The notes: generated from the letters alone by a model not told the origin. Counted from the first letter of the stretch, positions 1 through 8,998 are shown. The stretch: DNA of 64,000 nucleotides from Cryobacterium sp. GrIS_2_6 (GCF_035984545.1 NZ_JAXCHP010000001.1:248001-312000); one strand, 5' to 3'. Program-made: numbers and translations.

Positions 1-2650
1 GGTCGCCGACACGGCTGCCGGCGCAGTCGACGGCTGGCGGGGTCTCGCCGCACGACCCGTCGATGTCGGGAACGAGCTCTCCCGCATCCTGCCGCTCAAA
101 CAGGACCAGTTCCTGCAGGTGATCCTGCTCGCACAGAACCGGTTTCAAAGGTTCCTGCTCGCCAAGACCGACGACCGTCGCGAAGTCCTGCGCACCCTCT
201 TCGGCACCAGCAGGTTCCAGAGCCTCGAGACAGAACTCATCACGCGTCGCAAGGCCCTCGACGACGAACTCACCGGCGTGCGCGTACGGCTCGACACTCT
301 CGCCGCATCCGCCGTCCGGCACGTGCCCGCAGGCACCGAGCCCGGCACCGCAACACCGGACCTGGCCTGGTTCGGGGCGGCCACCGCCGGACTCGAGCAC
401 GCACTCGCCGTCGCTGTGGCCGCGGCTGCCCGTGCGGACGCCGCACTGGTCGACGCGACGGCCAGGCTGCGCGCCCAGGAAGAGGTGCGCGCCCGCCAGG
501 ACCGCCGGGACGCCGCAGCGGCCACCCTGGCCGTGCTCGACGAGCGCAGCGCCGTTGTCGACGCCGACCGTGACGACCTCGCCGCCGCACACCGCGCTGC
601 GCGGGTGTGGCCCCAGATCGAAGCCGAGTCCGGTGCGCTCGCCGCGGCCCTCGACGCGGCGCGGACGGAGGTGGCGGCGCGGGAAAACTGGATTACGGTC
701 CACGGTTCCGACGTCGAGGACCAGAACGGCGACGACGACCAGGATGCCGTCCCACTCTCTGCCACCATCGACCTGCTCCTCGAACAGCTCGGGTCCCTGA
801 ACGACGTCCTCGCGGCCGAGGAAGAACTGCCGGCCCTCGATGCGGAGTCCGGGTCCGCCGCGGCAGGGCTCGCCGAGATCCAGGCCACGCTCGACGGGCT
901 GCAGGCACGGATCGACGCAGCGCCCGCCCTGCTCGACGACCTCGACCGGGACCTTGCCGCGCTCGCTCGCGACTCCGCCCGCGGACCGGAAGCCGTCGCC
1001 GCGCTCGCCCGCGCGGTCGCCGCGGAAACCGCAGCCGCAGAGGCTGCCGCACTCGAGGCGGACCTCGACGCCGCACGCCGCCGGCACGCGACCGCCGCCA
1101 CCGAGAACGCCGACGCCGCCGGACGCTACCGAGACCTCGTTGCCAAGCGGCTGGCAGACCACGCCGGCGAGCTCGCCGGCCGGCTCGTTTCCGGCGAACC
1201 GTGCGGGGTATGCGGTTCCACGCGGCATCCTCACCCCGCGGAGGCGCCCGGTGAGCCGGTCACCGAGGCCGACATCGAGGCCGCCCTCGCCGGCATGACC
1301 CGCGTCCAGGACGACCTCGAGCGCAGCAACGGCGAGGTCCTCACCCTGGGCGCGCGCGCTGCCGCCGCCCGTGCTTCCGCCGGCCCGGGAACAGGTGCCG
1401 ACCGCACGGCCTCGCGCGCCGCCGCGCTCACCGCACTCGAGAGTGCCCGCGCCGCGGCGGCACGGGAAACGGAACTCGGTGCCGAGCGGCTGCGGCTGCG
1501 CACCGAGCTCGACCACGCGCGGGAGACCCTCGCCGGGGTCCACTCCGGCAGGGACGATGCCGCGACCCGGCTCACCGAAATCCGCGGCCGCCGCATCGCG
1601 ATCGAGGAACGGGTGAATCGGCAATCGGCGGGCTACGCCTCCGTCACCGAGCGGGCGGAGAGCCTGCGCACCGAGCTCGAGGCGGCGCGCACCTTCGAGA
1701 CGGCCCGCGCCCTCAGCGGCGAACGGGATCGTGCCCTCGATGCCGCCTCTGCGGCCGTGGCCGAGCGGCTCACCGCCGAAGGCTTCGCCGAAGCAGCGGA
1801 GGTGGTCACCGCACGACTCGCGCCGGCCGAGATCGCGGCGAGGGAGACCGGCATCCGCGCCCACGACGATCAGCTCGCCGCGGTCCGCGCCGTGCTGGCC
1901 GAACCGGAGCTCGCCGACCTTCCCGATGCCGCGCTCGATCTCGAACCGACCAGGGCCGCCCAGGCCGCCGCAGCCGGGGCCAGGGACGAGGCGTTCGCCG
2001 AGCAGGGGGCCCTCGCCGTCCGGCAGGAGGAACTGGCCGTCGTGGTCGCCGAGGCCCGTGCGCTTGTCGCCACCTCCGCGACCCTGCTCGTCACCCAAGC
2101 CCAGGTGCGGGAGCTCGCCGCGGTCGTGCACGGCGAGGAACCGAACACCAAACGGATGAAACTCGAAACCTACGTGCTCGCCGCGCAACTCGAGGAGATC
2201 ATCCTCGCCGCGAACGGTCGCCTGCGGGACATGACCGGCGGCCGGTATGCCCTCGAACACGATGATTCCCTGCAGTACCGCGGCACCCAGTCCGGCCTCG
2301 GACTCGCCATCCTCGACCAGCACACCGGACGGGCCCGCCCGACCCAGTCGCTCTCCGGAGGCGAGACCTTTCTCGCCTCCCTCGCCCTGGCCCTCGGACT
2401 CGCCGAGGTCGTCTCGAACCAAGCCGGCGGAATCGCACTCGATACCCTCTTCGTCGACGAGGGCTTCGGCTCCCTCGACAGCGAAACGCTCGAGACGGCG
2501 ATGAGCACCCTCGACGGCCTCCGTGCCGGTGGCCGCACCATCGGACTGATCAGCCACGTGGACTCGATGAAGGAACAGATTCCGGCGAAGCTCGAGGTCA
2601 CCGTCACCGACCAGGGCTTCAGCGAAATCGGCAGCACAGTTCTCGTCTGA
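1..2650 (+). CDS. sbcC: Exonuclease SbcCD subunit C, C-terminal part (5' end outside window)
   Basis: The reading frame is open from base 2, so the protein starts upstream and its Walker A motif is not in view. About 882 residues are visible. Near the left edge sits the family stretch around QDQFLQVILLAQNRF, followed by LFGTSRFQSLE. Long Ala/Glu/Arg-rich coiled coils flank a zinc-hook CxxC (CGVCG, near base 1200). The C-terminal head has the ABC signature LSGGETFLASLALALG and a Walker B region LDTLFVDEGFGSLDSE. SbcC is an SMC-like ATPase that, with the nuclease SbcD, opens and degrades hairpin and blocked DNA ends. In known operons sbcD lies just upstream, which is outside the window. The identification is firm. 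Confidence 0.95.
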   Translation, partial: VADTAAGAVDGWRGLAARPVDVGNELSRILPLKQDQFLQVILLAQNRFQRFLLAKTDDRREVLRTLFGTSRFQSLETELITRRKALDDELTGVRVRLDTLAASAVRHVPAGTEPGTATPDLAWFGAATAGLEHALAVAVAAAARADAALVDATARLRAQEEVRARQDRRDAAAATLAVLDERSAVVDADRDDLAAAHRAARVWPQIEAESGALAAALDAARTEVAARENWITVHGSDVEDQNGDDDQDAVPLSATIDLLLEQLGSLNDVLAAEEELPALDAESGSAAAGLAEIQATLDGLQARIDAAPALLDDLDRDLAALARDSARGPEAVAALARAVAAETAAAEAAALEADLDAARRRHATAATENADAAGRYRDLVAKRLADHAGELAGRLVSGEPCGVCGSTRHPHPAEAPGEPVTEADIEAALAGMTRVQDDLERSNGEVLTLGARAAAARASAGPGTGADRTASRAAALTALESARAAAARETELGAERLRLRTELDHARETLAGVHSGRDDAATRLTEIRGRRIAIEERVNRQSAGYASVTERAESLRTELEAARTFETARALSGERDRALDAASAAVAERLTAEGFAEAAEVVTARLAPAEIAARETGIRAHDDQLAAVRAVLAEPELADLPDAALDLEPTRAAQAAAAGARDEAFAEQGALAVRQEELAVVVAEARALVATSATLLVTQAQVRELAAVVHGEEPNTKRMKLETYVLAAQLEEIILAANGRLRDMTGGRYALEHDDSLQYRGTQSGLGLAILDQHTGRARPTQSLSGGETFLASLALALGLAEVVSNQAGGIALDTLFVDEGFGSLDSETLETAMSTLDGLRAGGRTIGLISHVDSMKEQIPAKLEVTVTDQGFSEIGSTVLV

Positions 2651-2654
2651 CCGG

Positions 2655-2702
2655 CCCGCCCTGCCCGGAGGGGCTCACAGCCGATGGGCGGGACCCTCTG
2701 GG
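2655..2702 (+). terminator. G+C-rich hairpin after sbcC
   Basis: CCCGCCC and GGGCGGG pair across a 34-base loop that itself holds a small inner stem. It lies just after the sbcC stop codon. There is no T-run, so intrinsic termination is only a possibility. Confidence 0.3.
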
Positions 2703-2802
2703 CCAACACCGCGGCGCCTCATAGAAATCCGATAGCTTCCGGGACTTGGGTGGGAACCAGTCGCGACGGTATGGCCGTCACCCGGAGGAAAAGGATCTCA
2801 CA

Positions 2803-4182
2803 ATGACTTGCACCGAACCAACGGGCACGGAACCCACTGGCATCATCCCCGCCGCACCCGTCGTCAACCCGGCCTTCCACCGGCCCCGCTTCCGGGCGGG
2901 CGTGATCGTCTCGATGGGGCTCGCCGCAGCCCTCGTCACTGCGACGACGGGCGCAGGCCTGTACGTCTCCTCGATGGCCGTCGCTCAGGTCGTCGCCGCG
3001 GTCTCGTCCTCGAACAGCTCGACGTCGAGCACGAGCAGCTCAGGCTCGGTTTCAGGGTCAACCGGCTCATCGGGAACCTCAGGTTCCTCAGCGACCCTCG
3101 GTACCTCCGGCCTGCGCCCCGGCGGCCCCTCCAACTACGGGTCCGGCACCGCATCCGCCACGACGGCCACCGCGCTCGACACCACTGCGGCAACGGCCGC
3201 ACAGTCGATCGGCGTCGTCGTCATCGACACCGTCCTCAAGTACCAGAGCGCCGAAGCGGCCGGCACCGGCATCGTGCTCAGCTCGAGCGGTGAGATCCTG
3301 ACCAACAACCACGTCATCGACGGCGCGACGAGCATCAGCGTGACGGTCGTCTCGACCGGCGTGAGCTATGTCGCGGATGTCATCGGTACCGACTCCTCAC
3401 AGGACATCGCCGTGCTGAAACTCGAGAATGCTTCCGGGCTGGTCCCCGCCACTCTGGACACGACCTCGACCGTCGCGGCGGGGGACCCAGTCACCGGCGT
3501 CGGCAACGCCGGCGGAACGAGCACCCTCACCGCGGCGGCCGGCACCGTCACGAGCGTCGACCAGACCATCACCGCCTCGAGCGAGGATGCCACGGACGCC
3601 GAAACCCTGACCGGCCTGATCCAGGTTGACGCGGACATCCAGTCCGGCGACTCCGGCGGGCCCCTCTACGACGCCGACGGGGAGGTCATCGGCATTGAAA
3701 CGGCGGCGTCCTCAGGGACGGCGACGATCAGCGGCTTCGCGATCACGATCGACGCGGCGCTCGAGGTCGTCACCCTGATCCACACCGGCGTCGAAACGAG
3801 CACGGTCACGATCGGCTACCCGGCGTTCCTCGGGGTCGCGGTCGGTTCGAGCGCCACCGCGTCGGCCGACACGGGCTCTGTCAACGGCCGCAGCTACCGC
3901 GGCAGCCTCGGCGCGGCATCCGGCACCACCGGATCGACGGCCACGACCGGTGACTCGGCCGTGATCACCGCGGTCGTCGACGGTTCGGCCGCCGCCACCG
4001 CCGGGATCGTCACGGGCGACACCATCACCGCCGTCGACGGTACGTCGATCACCTCGGCCGCCGCCCTCACCTCGACTCTCAAGGCGTACAACCCCGGCGA
4101 CTCGGTCACCCTCACCTGGACGGACACCGCCGGCGCAACCCACACCGCGTCCGCGACCCTCACCGCCGGCCCCGCCAACTAG
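2803..4182 (+). CDS. HtrA/DegP-like S1C serine protease with PDZ domain
   Basis: A 459-residue membrane-anchored trypsin-like protease. Residues about 30-52 form one transmembrane segment. A Ser/Thr/Gly-rich linker (about 55-110) leads to the protease domain, with catalytic His in TNNHVIDG (near 170), Asp in SQDIAVLKL (near 201) and Ser in QSGDSGGPL (near 283). A PDZ domain fills about 365-455. Such proteins act on the outer face of the membrane in protein quality control or stress signalling. The ATG was chosen because GGAGGAAAAGGA lies 5-12 bases upstream; the longer in-frame extension begins before this ribosome site. The target proteins cannot be read from sequence. Confidence 0.88.
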   Translation: MTCTEPTGTEPTGIIPAAPVVNPAFHRPRFRAGVIVSMGLAAALVTATTGAGLYVSSMAVAQVVAAVSSSNSSTSSTSSSGSVSGSTGSSGTSGSSATLGTSGLRPGGPSNYGSGTASATTATALDTTAATAAQSIGVVVIDTVLKYQSAEAAGTGIVLSSSGEILTNNHVIDGATSISVTVVSTGVSYVADVIGTDSSQDIAVLKLENASGLVPATLDTTSTVAAGDPVTGVGNAGGTSTLTAAAGTVTSVDQTITASSEDATDAETLTGLIQVDADIQSGDSGGPLYDADGEVIGIETAASSGTATISGFAITIDAALEVVTLIHTGVETSTVTIGYPAFLGVAVGSSATASADTGSVNGRSYRGSLGAASGTTGSTATTGDSAVITAVVDGSAAATAGIVTGDTITAVDGTSITSAAALTSTLKAYNPGDSVTLTWTDTAGATHTASATLTAGPAN

Positions 4183-4206
4183 CCCCGCGCGAACGGGAAG
4201 GGGCGG

Positions 4207-4212
4207 CATACT
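4207..4212 (+). promoter_or_regulatory. Likely leaderless -10 box
   Basis: CATACT lies exactly six bases before the ATG of the DUF2834 gene, leaving no room for a leader with a ribosome site. Confidence 0.45.
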
Positions 4213-4218
4213 GTCGGC

Positions 4219-4587
4219 ATGACCCGGAACTGGACCCCGCTCGCCCTCGTGTACCTCGGCCTGAGTGTTGCCGGCCTGATCGGCACCTGGACGTACAACA
4301 TCCTCTCGATCAGCCAGGCGCGCGACTACCTCGGCGACTGGACCGGTAGTGGCCCCTCGGTGTCATCGCTCACCGTCGACCTGCTCGTGACAGCCGTGGC
4401 CGGCAGCATCCTGATCATCGTCGAAGCACGCCGGCTCGGCATGAAGCGTGCCTGGCTCTACGTCGTCCTCGCGTTCTTTCTCGCCTTCGCGTTCAGCTTT
4501 CCGCTGTTCCTCGCGATGCGCGAGCGTCAGCTGGCGGCGGCACGGATGCTGCCGGATCTTCCGCCAGAACAGCTGTCGACGCCGTGA
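4219..4587 (+). CDS. DUF2834 family small membrane protein
   Basis: 122 residues with three hydrophobic segments (about 7-27, 50-70, 77-98). The ending PLFLAMRERQL and the middle SLTVDLLVTAVAGSILIIVEARRLG match the DUF2834 pattern. Function is unknown. The last 95 bases overlap the 3' end of the convergent Pr6Pr-type gene, so both C-terminal tails are encoded on opposite strands of the same DNA. The start is set by the upstream -10-like box rather than by a ribosome site. Confidence 0.75.
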   Translation: MTRNWTPLALVYLGLSVAGLIGTWTYNILSISQARDYLGDWTGSGPSVSSLTVDLLVTAVAGSILIIVEARRLGMKRAWLYVVLAFFLAFAFSFPLFLAMRERQLAAARMLPDLPPEQLSTP

Positions 4588-5230
4588 CCCCTGTCGCATG
4601 CCCAGCCCGGCTCACGGATATCGCCGCGGCAGCGAGGCCCGCGATGACGACGGCGATTCCGAGCACGTACCCGCCGACGCTCCCATACCCGCCGGGTCCG
4701 GTCGGGTCGAGGAACGGGTACGTGTAGAACCCGGTGACGGCGCCGCGGATCACGGCGTAGACGACCCACACGATCGGATACAGGAGGGCGAAGCCCAGGG
4801 CCTTCCATGCGAGGGCCGGCCGCCCAGGAGCGAGGAGCCAATCGACCAGGATGAAGATCGGCGCCCAGACGTGCAGGACCTCGTTCGGCCAGGCGATCCC
4901 GGTGAAACCGTCGGACACGACGTTCCGCAACAGGGCGTTGTAGACGACCGCGGTCACGATTGCGTAGCAGAGCCCCGACATCCTGATCCGGGTGAAAAGC
5001 TCCGGGTCTGCCCGGAACCGGAGGGCGAGGGAACCGCCCCAGAGCAGGACGACCGCGTTGACGAGGCTCGACTGCACCGTGAAATACCCGAAGTACTCCG
5101 TCGGCACGAAGGCGTCGTGCACTGCCTGGTCGACGACTTGAGTGAGCACACTCGCGAGGAGGAGCATCCCGATCGCGAGGCGGAAGACCCCGAAGACGCC
5201 TCGTTGCGTGGTCACCGCTCCTGTTGCCAT
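4493..5230 (-). CDS. Pr6Pr-type (FAR-17a/AIG1-like) membrane protein
   Basis: 245 residues with about six transmembrane segments. The motifs FGYFTVQSSLVNAVVLLW, WPNEVLHVWAPIFILVDWLL and the loop FYTYPFLDP are typical of the Pr6Pr family, whose cellular role in bacteria is not established. The roughly 40-residue C-terminal tail is Ala/Pro-rich and is encoded opposite the end of the DUF2834 gene. Expression is probably leaderless. Confidence 0.72.
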   Translation of the reverse strand: MATGAVTTQRGVFGVFRLAIGMLLLASVLTQVVDQAVHDAFVPTEYFGYFTVQSSLVNAVVLLWGGSLALRFRADPELFTRIRMSGLCYAIVTAVVYNALLRNVVSDGFTGIAWPNEVLHVWAPIFILVDWLLAPGRPALAWKALGFALLYPIVWVVYAVIRGAVTGFYTYPFLDPTGPGGYGSVGGYVLGIAVVIAGLAAAAISVSRAGHATGVTASTAVLAEDPAASVPPPADARASRGTAES

Positions 5231-5236
5231 GGCATC

Positions 5237-5265
5237 ACGATAGCGGGGCGGACGGGCGGGGTCGA
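5237..5265 (-). promoter_or_regulatory. Promoter of the Pr6Pr-type gene
   Basis: On the minus strand TCGACC and TATCGT are 17 bases apart, and the -10 box ends six bases before the ATG, the arrangement of a leaderless transcript. Confidence 0.5.
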
Positions 5266-5283
5266 CGGGCCGGCCGGGCGCGT

Positions 5284-6177
5284 TCAGAACGGGTTGAGAA
5301 GGCGGTGCAGGAACTGCCGGGTGCGTTCCTCGCGCGGGTGCCGGAGCACCTGCCTGGGGTCGCCGTGTTCGACGATCGTGCCGCCGTCGACGAAGGCGAT
5401 CTCGCTCGCGACCTCCCGGGCGAACTCGAGTTCGTGGGTGACGATCACCATGGTCCAGCCCTCGATCGCGAGTTCCTTGATCAGGCGCAACACGTCCCCG
5501 ACCAGCTCAGGATCGAGCGAGGACGTCGGCTCGTCGAAGAGCAGGAGCTGGGGGCGGAGTGCGAGCGCCCGCACGATCCCGACCCGCTGCTGCTGGCCGC
5601 CGGAGAGTTCGAACGGAAACGCATCCGTCTTGTCGGCCAGACCCACCCGGGCGAGGAGAGCGAGCGCCTCAACGGTGACCTCCGTCTTCGGGCGGCGCTG
5701 CACGACGACAGGACCCTCGAGCACGTTCTCGAGCACCGTCTTGTGCGGGAACAGGTTGTAGTTCTGGAACACCATCGCCGACCGGTCGCGGAGGGCCGCG
5801 AGGCTCTTGTCGCTCGGGCCCTTGACGTCGCCGAAGTCGACCGTGATCGCGGTTCCGGCGAGTGAGGGGTCCCCGGGCGTGGCGTCGATGTGTGTGGCGT
5901 CTGCGACCTCGGCGGTGATCGTGATCGTGCCCCCGTCCGCGGTTTCGAGCCCGTTCAGGCACCGCAGAATGGTGGTTTTCCCCGAGCCGGAGGGGCCGAT
6001 CAGGGCGAGCACCTGGCCCCGGGCGACAGTGAGGTCGATGGACTCGAGCACGCTGGTCAAGCCGAAGCTCTTGCGCAGCCCACGCACGGTGAGCAGGGCG
6101 GCGGACGCCGCGGGCTCGCTTCCGTTGCCGTGCTGCGGCTCGGTCGGAGGGTCGAGCGGGGTGTCAATGGGCGACAT
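5284..6177 (-). CDS. L-cystine-type ABC transporter, ATP-binding protein
   Basis: 297 residues with one nucleotide-binding domain: Walker A GPSGSGKTT, Q-loop FQNYNLFPHKT, signature LSGGQQQR, Walker B LLLFDEPTSSLDPE and switch His in TVVIVTHE-like IVTHELE. Between Walker A and the Q-loop there is an extra segment ending near VDFGDVKGPSDKSLAALRDR, which resembles the TcyN-type cystine ATPases rather than plain GlnQ. It overlaps the permease gene by 14 bases and is last in a binding protein-permease-ATPase operon. It energises uptake at the inner face of the membrane. The cystine assignment rests mainly on the binding protein. Confidence 0.85.
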   Translation of the reverse strand: MSPIDTPLDPPTEPQHGNGSEPAASAALLTVRGLRKSFGLTSVLESIDLTVARGQVLALIGPSGSGKTTILRCLNGLETADGGTITITAEVADATHIDATPGDPSLAGTAITVDFGDVKGPSDKSLAALRDRSAMVFQNYNLFPHKTVLENVLEGPVVVQRRPKTEVTVEALALLARVGLADKTDAFPFELSGGQQQRVGIVRALALRPQLLLFDEPTSSLDPELVGDVLRLIKELAIEGWTMVIVTHELEFAREVASEIAFVDGGTIVEHGDPRQVLRHPREERTRQFLHRLLNPF

Positions 6178-6832
6178 AGCGGTCCAATCGCTTTTCGAGC
6201 CTGCCCTGCACGGTCGAGAGCACGAGGCAGATCACCCAGTACACGAGCGCGGCCTCGAGGTAGAGCAGCATGAATTCCTGGCTGAAAGCCGCGACCTTCT
6301 GGGCCTGCCGGAAGAGTTCGGTGACAAGGATCAGCGAGGCGAGGGAGGTGTCCTTGACGAGGCTGATGAACGTGTTCGACAGCGGGGGGACCGAGACGCG
6401 GGCGGCCTGCGGCAGGATGATCCGCGTCAGTGCCTTGCGGCGGGACATTCCGACCATCCACGCCGCCTCCCACTGGCCCTGGGGCACGGAGAGGATCGCG
6501 GCGCGGATGACCTCTGCGGCATATCCGCCGACATTGATCGAGAAGGCGATCACGGCGCTCGGCCACGGGTCGATCAGAAGCCCGAGGGAGGGAAGCCCGT
6601 AGAAGATAACGAAGAGCTGCACGAGCAGCGGCGTTCCCCGCACGATCGAGATGAACACCCGGGCGATCGCGGACAACCAGCGCTGCCGGGACAGCCTCAT
6701 GAGCGCGAGGACGAGCGCGAGCACGAGACCGAGCGCGAAGGAGACGAGCGCGAGCGGAATCGTGCCCTGGATGGCGCCCATCAGGATCGGACCCAGTGCG
6801 CTGAGGGCGAGGTCCCAGTTCGACTGAGTCAT
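6164..6832 (-). CDS. L-cystine-type ABC transporter, permease
   Basis: 222 residues, about five transmembrane segments, of the HisM/GlnP polar amino-acid family. The EAA-type cytoplasmic loop reads QWEAAWMVGMSRRKALTRIILPQA. It lies seven bases downstream of the binding-protein gene and overlaps the ATPase gene, so the three proteins are probably co-translated. It forms the membrane channel, most likely as a homodimer because no second permease is present. Confidence 0.87.
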   Translation of the reverse strand: MTQSNWDLALSALGPILMGAIQGTIPLALVSFALGLVLALVLALMRLSRQRWLSAIARVFISIVRGTPLLVQLFVIFYGLPSLGLLIDPWPSAVIAFSINVGGYAAEVIRAAILSVPQGQWEAAWMVGMSRRKALTRIILPQAARVSVPPLSNTFISLVKDTSLASLILVTELFRQAQKVAAFSQEFMLLYLEAALVYWVICLVLSTVQGRLEKRLDRYVAH

Positions 6833-6839
6833 CTGCCGG

Positions 6840-7667
6840 CTACTTCGAGACGTCGGCCCCGAAGTACTTCTCCGAGATCGAGGTCAGGGTGCCGTCCGCG
6901 GCAAGATCGGCGAGGGCGGTGTCGACGGCGGTTGCGAGGGCGGTGCTCCCGCCGGCGAACGCGAGGGCGCTCTTCGACTTGTCGGTCGTGGTCGCGGCGA
7001 CCTTGAGCCCCGAAGCGTCGTTGTTCTTCTTGTAGTCGAGGAAGGTCAGGTTGTCGTTGATCGTGGCGTCGACCCGGCCCTGCTCGACGAGGGCGACGGA
7101 CTGGGCCCAGCCCTCGACGGCCTGCACGTTGGCGCCGCTCTGGGTCGCGAGAGTGTTCCAGTTGCTCGTGAGCGACTGGGCGGTGGTCTTCCCGGAGAGG
7201 CTCTCGAACGAGGTGATCGAGGTGTTGTCCGACTTCACGACGATGACGCCCGTCGAGTAGGTGTACGGGGTGGAGAAGGTGTACTTGGCGGTGCGCTCAG
7301 GGGTGATCGAGACCTGGTTGGCGATCGCGTCGAACCGGCCGGCCTCGAGCCCGGCGAAGATGCCGTCCCACTGGGTCTCCTGGAAGGTCGCGGTGACTCC
7401 GAGCTTGGCGGCGACGGCCTTGACCACGTCGACGTCGTATCCGGTGATGTCTCCGGCGCCGTTCTCGTGGAACGAGAACGGGCGGTATGTTCCCTCTGTC
7501 CCGACGGTGAGTGTTCCCGCCTGCTGCACCTTGGTGAGGGAATCGTCGGCGGTCGTTGCGCCGCTCGTGCTTCCGGCCGTGCCGCCGGCGGCGCACGCGG
7601 TGAGGGACAGTGCTGCGAGGGTGACGATGGCTCCCGCGACGAGCGCGGAGCGGAACGTGAGCTTCAT
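6840..7667 (-). CDS. L-cystine-type ABC transporter, substrate-binding lipoprotein
   Basis: 275 residues. The signal peptide ends in a lipobox (LSLTACAAGG, Cys near 24), so the protein is lipid-anchored outside the membrane. The solute-binding fold shows GTEGTYRPFSFHENG, GYDVDVVKAVAAKLG, QETQWDGIFAGLEAGRFD and KTTAQSLTSNWNTLA. The last is characteristic of cystine-binding TcyA/TcyJ proteins. The start was set at the ATG that begins the signal peptide; an upstream in-frame extension runs through repeat DNA and has no lipoprotein character. First gene of the operon. The preceding 360-base gap holds repeats and promoters. Confidence 0.87.
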   Translation of the reverse strand: MKLTFRSALVAGAIVTLAALSLTACAAGGTAGSTSGATTADDSLTKVQQAGTLTVGTEGTYRPFSFHENGAGDITGYDVDVVKAVAAKLGVTATFQETQWDGIFAGLEAGRFDAIANQVSITPERTAKYTFSTPYTYSTGVIVVKSDNTSITSFESLSGKTTAQSLTSNWNTLATQSGANVQAVEGWAQSVALVEQGRVDATINDNLTFLDYKKNNDASGLKVAATTTDKSKSALAFAGGSTALATAVDTALADLAADGTLTSISEKYFGADVSK

Positions 7668-7826
7668 GGGAATGCCTAACGCGAATGCAGGGAATCGAAC
7701 CGCCGGTTTGACGCTTCGGAAGGTAAAAGACCAGGGTGGCGGTCCTTCACACGAGGGAGTCTCCGGGCCGGGTGTGTTCACCGGGGACTTCCGAAGAATA
7801 ACAAGGTGCAGGCATCCCCGACTATT

Positions 7827-7902
7827 CCCGTGACGCACGATGACGCCCGTGACGCACGATGACGCCCGTGACGCACGATGACGCCCGTGACGCACGATGA
7901 CG
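7827..7902. repeat. Four exact 19-bp tandem repeats
   Basis: The unit CCCGTGACGCACGATGACG occurs four times head to tail without a mismatch. Because 19 is not a multiple of three, no frame keeps a peptide repeat, which argues for a DNA-level role or recent slippage. The repeats stand between the cystine-transporter operon and the divergent ADP-ribosylglycohydrolase-like gene. The rest of the 7668-8028 gap holds a -35/-10 pair for the plus-strand gene and a TATTCT box near 7797 facing the transporter. Confidence 0.9.
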
Positions 7903-7959
7903 CCCGCGCCGGTCGTTCTCCGCCATCGCGAATGGGCGCCACGGGAGGGGGCTTCCGCC

Positions 7960-7988
7960 TTGTCGGCCGTGCCGCCGGGACGTATGCT
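7960..7988 (+). promoter_or_regulatory. Promoter of the ADP-ribosylglycohydrolase-like gene
   Basis: TTGTCG and TATGCT are separated by 17 bases. The expected transcript start is about 35 bases before the chosen GTG, which has its own ribosome site. Confidence 0.55.
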
Positions 7989-8028
7989 GCGCGCATTCGA
8001 TGTCGTTGCTCATGCCACGGAGGTCGCT

Positions 8029-8898
8029 GTGCGCACACCCGAACAGCATGATCGGTCCGGCGCTGTCCTGCTGGGACTCGCCGCCGGGGACGCCCTCGCG
8101 TCCGGCGGTGACTTCGAGTGGTCCGAGCGGACGGCCGCGGCCGTGGACCTCGCGCTGCTCACGGCCGACGGCCTCGACCCCAGGGAGGCTGCGGTGCGGG
8201 AAGACCTCGGGCCGGCCGCGGAACCGGAATTCGGCGATTCGGAAGCGGCCGGGCTCGCAGCCGGCCGATGCCTGCTCCGAACGGCCCCCGTCGCCCTCGC
8301 CATGCTCGACGACCCGGTGGCGCTCGCCGAGGCTGCGCGGTTGGTGTCGTCCGGGCACGGCACCGCGCTGAACCGCACCGCACTGACCGACTCGGGACGC
8401 ATCGACGCTGACCCGGGCGCCGGCGACGCGGGCGTTCTCTTCGCGCTCTCGCTCCGCGTGGCGGTCCTCGAGGGGCGCCTCGATCCCCGGGCCGGGTTCG
8501 AGACCCTGCCCGCAGGGGCGCGCGCCGCCTGGGAGGCCCACCTCGCCGCGGCCGGGCAGGGCCGCACGGGCGACGTGCAGCGTGTGGGTCCGGTCGACTG
8601 GATTCTGCAGGGCGCGTGGGCGATCCTCGGCGACGCGGGTGCAGTGGATGCTTCCCGCCTCGAACCGGTCATCTCCGCTGCCGCGCACAGCGGTGCCGAT
8701 CCCGCCAGCGTGGCCGCCGCCGGCGCGCTGCTCGCGGGACGGTGGGGACTCGAGGCGGTGCCGGCCACCTGGCGCCGCCGCCTGCATGGACGGCCTGACC
8801 TGTTCGGCATCGACCTCGTGCGTCTCGGGATGCTGTCCGCCCGGAGCGAGGTGCCGCACGATCCCGACGACCCGGCCCGGATGGACGTGCTGCGCTGA
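8029..8898 (+). CDS. ADP-ribosylglycohydrolase-like protein, probably inactive
   Basis: 289 residues. The N-terminus SGAVLLGLAAGDALA and the C-terminal ADPASVAAAGALLAG followed by VPATWRRRLHG follow the DraG/ARH fold pattern. Active members bind two Mg ions through a DDT motif after the first helix and a DADT motif near the end. Here these positions read SERT and GADP, so most metal ligands seem lost. The GTG start is preceded by ACGGAGGT four bases upstream and fits the promoter above; longer in-frame starts lie inside that promoter. The role may be non-catalytic binding. It is single-gene and divergent from the cystine transporter. Confidence 0.6.
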   Translation: MRTPEQHDRSGAVLLGLAAGDALASGGDFEWSERTAAAVDLALLTADGLDPREAAVREDLGPAAEPEFGDSEAAGLAAGRCLLRTAPVALAMLDDPVALAEAARLVSSGHGTALNRTALTDSGRIDADPGAGDAGVLFALSLRVAVLEGRLDPRAGFETLPAGARAAWEAHLAAAGQGRTGDVQRVGPVDWILQGAWAILGDAGAVDASRLEPVISAAAHSGADPASVAAAGALLAGRWGLEAVPATWRRRLHGRPDLFGIDLVRLGMLSARSEVPHDPDDPARMDVLR

Positions 8899-8998
8899 GG
8901 TTCGGTAGCGCTGAGGGTCTGAAGCGCCCGGGGTTTTGTAGACTCGACTGGGCTCCGCTCGCCGAATTCCCTGGGCGTCCCTCGAGAGGACAGCAGTA

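Noticed and set aside
7675..7715. Minus-strand GGTTCGATTCC resembling a tRNA T-loop
   Set aside because: The flanking bases do not pair as a T stem, and no acceptor stem, D arm or anticodon arm is present upstream.
7827..7902. CRISPR array
   Set aside because: The repeats are directly adjacent with no spacers, and no cas genes are present.
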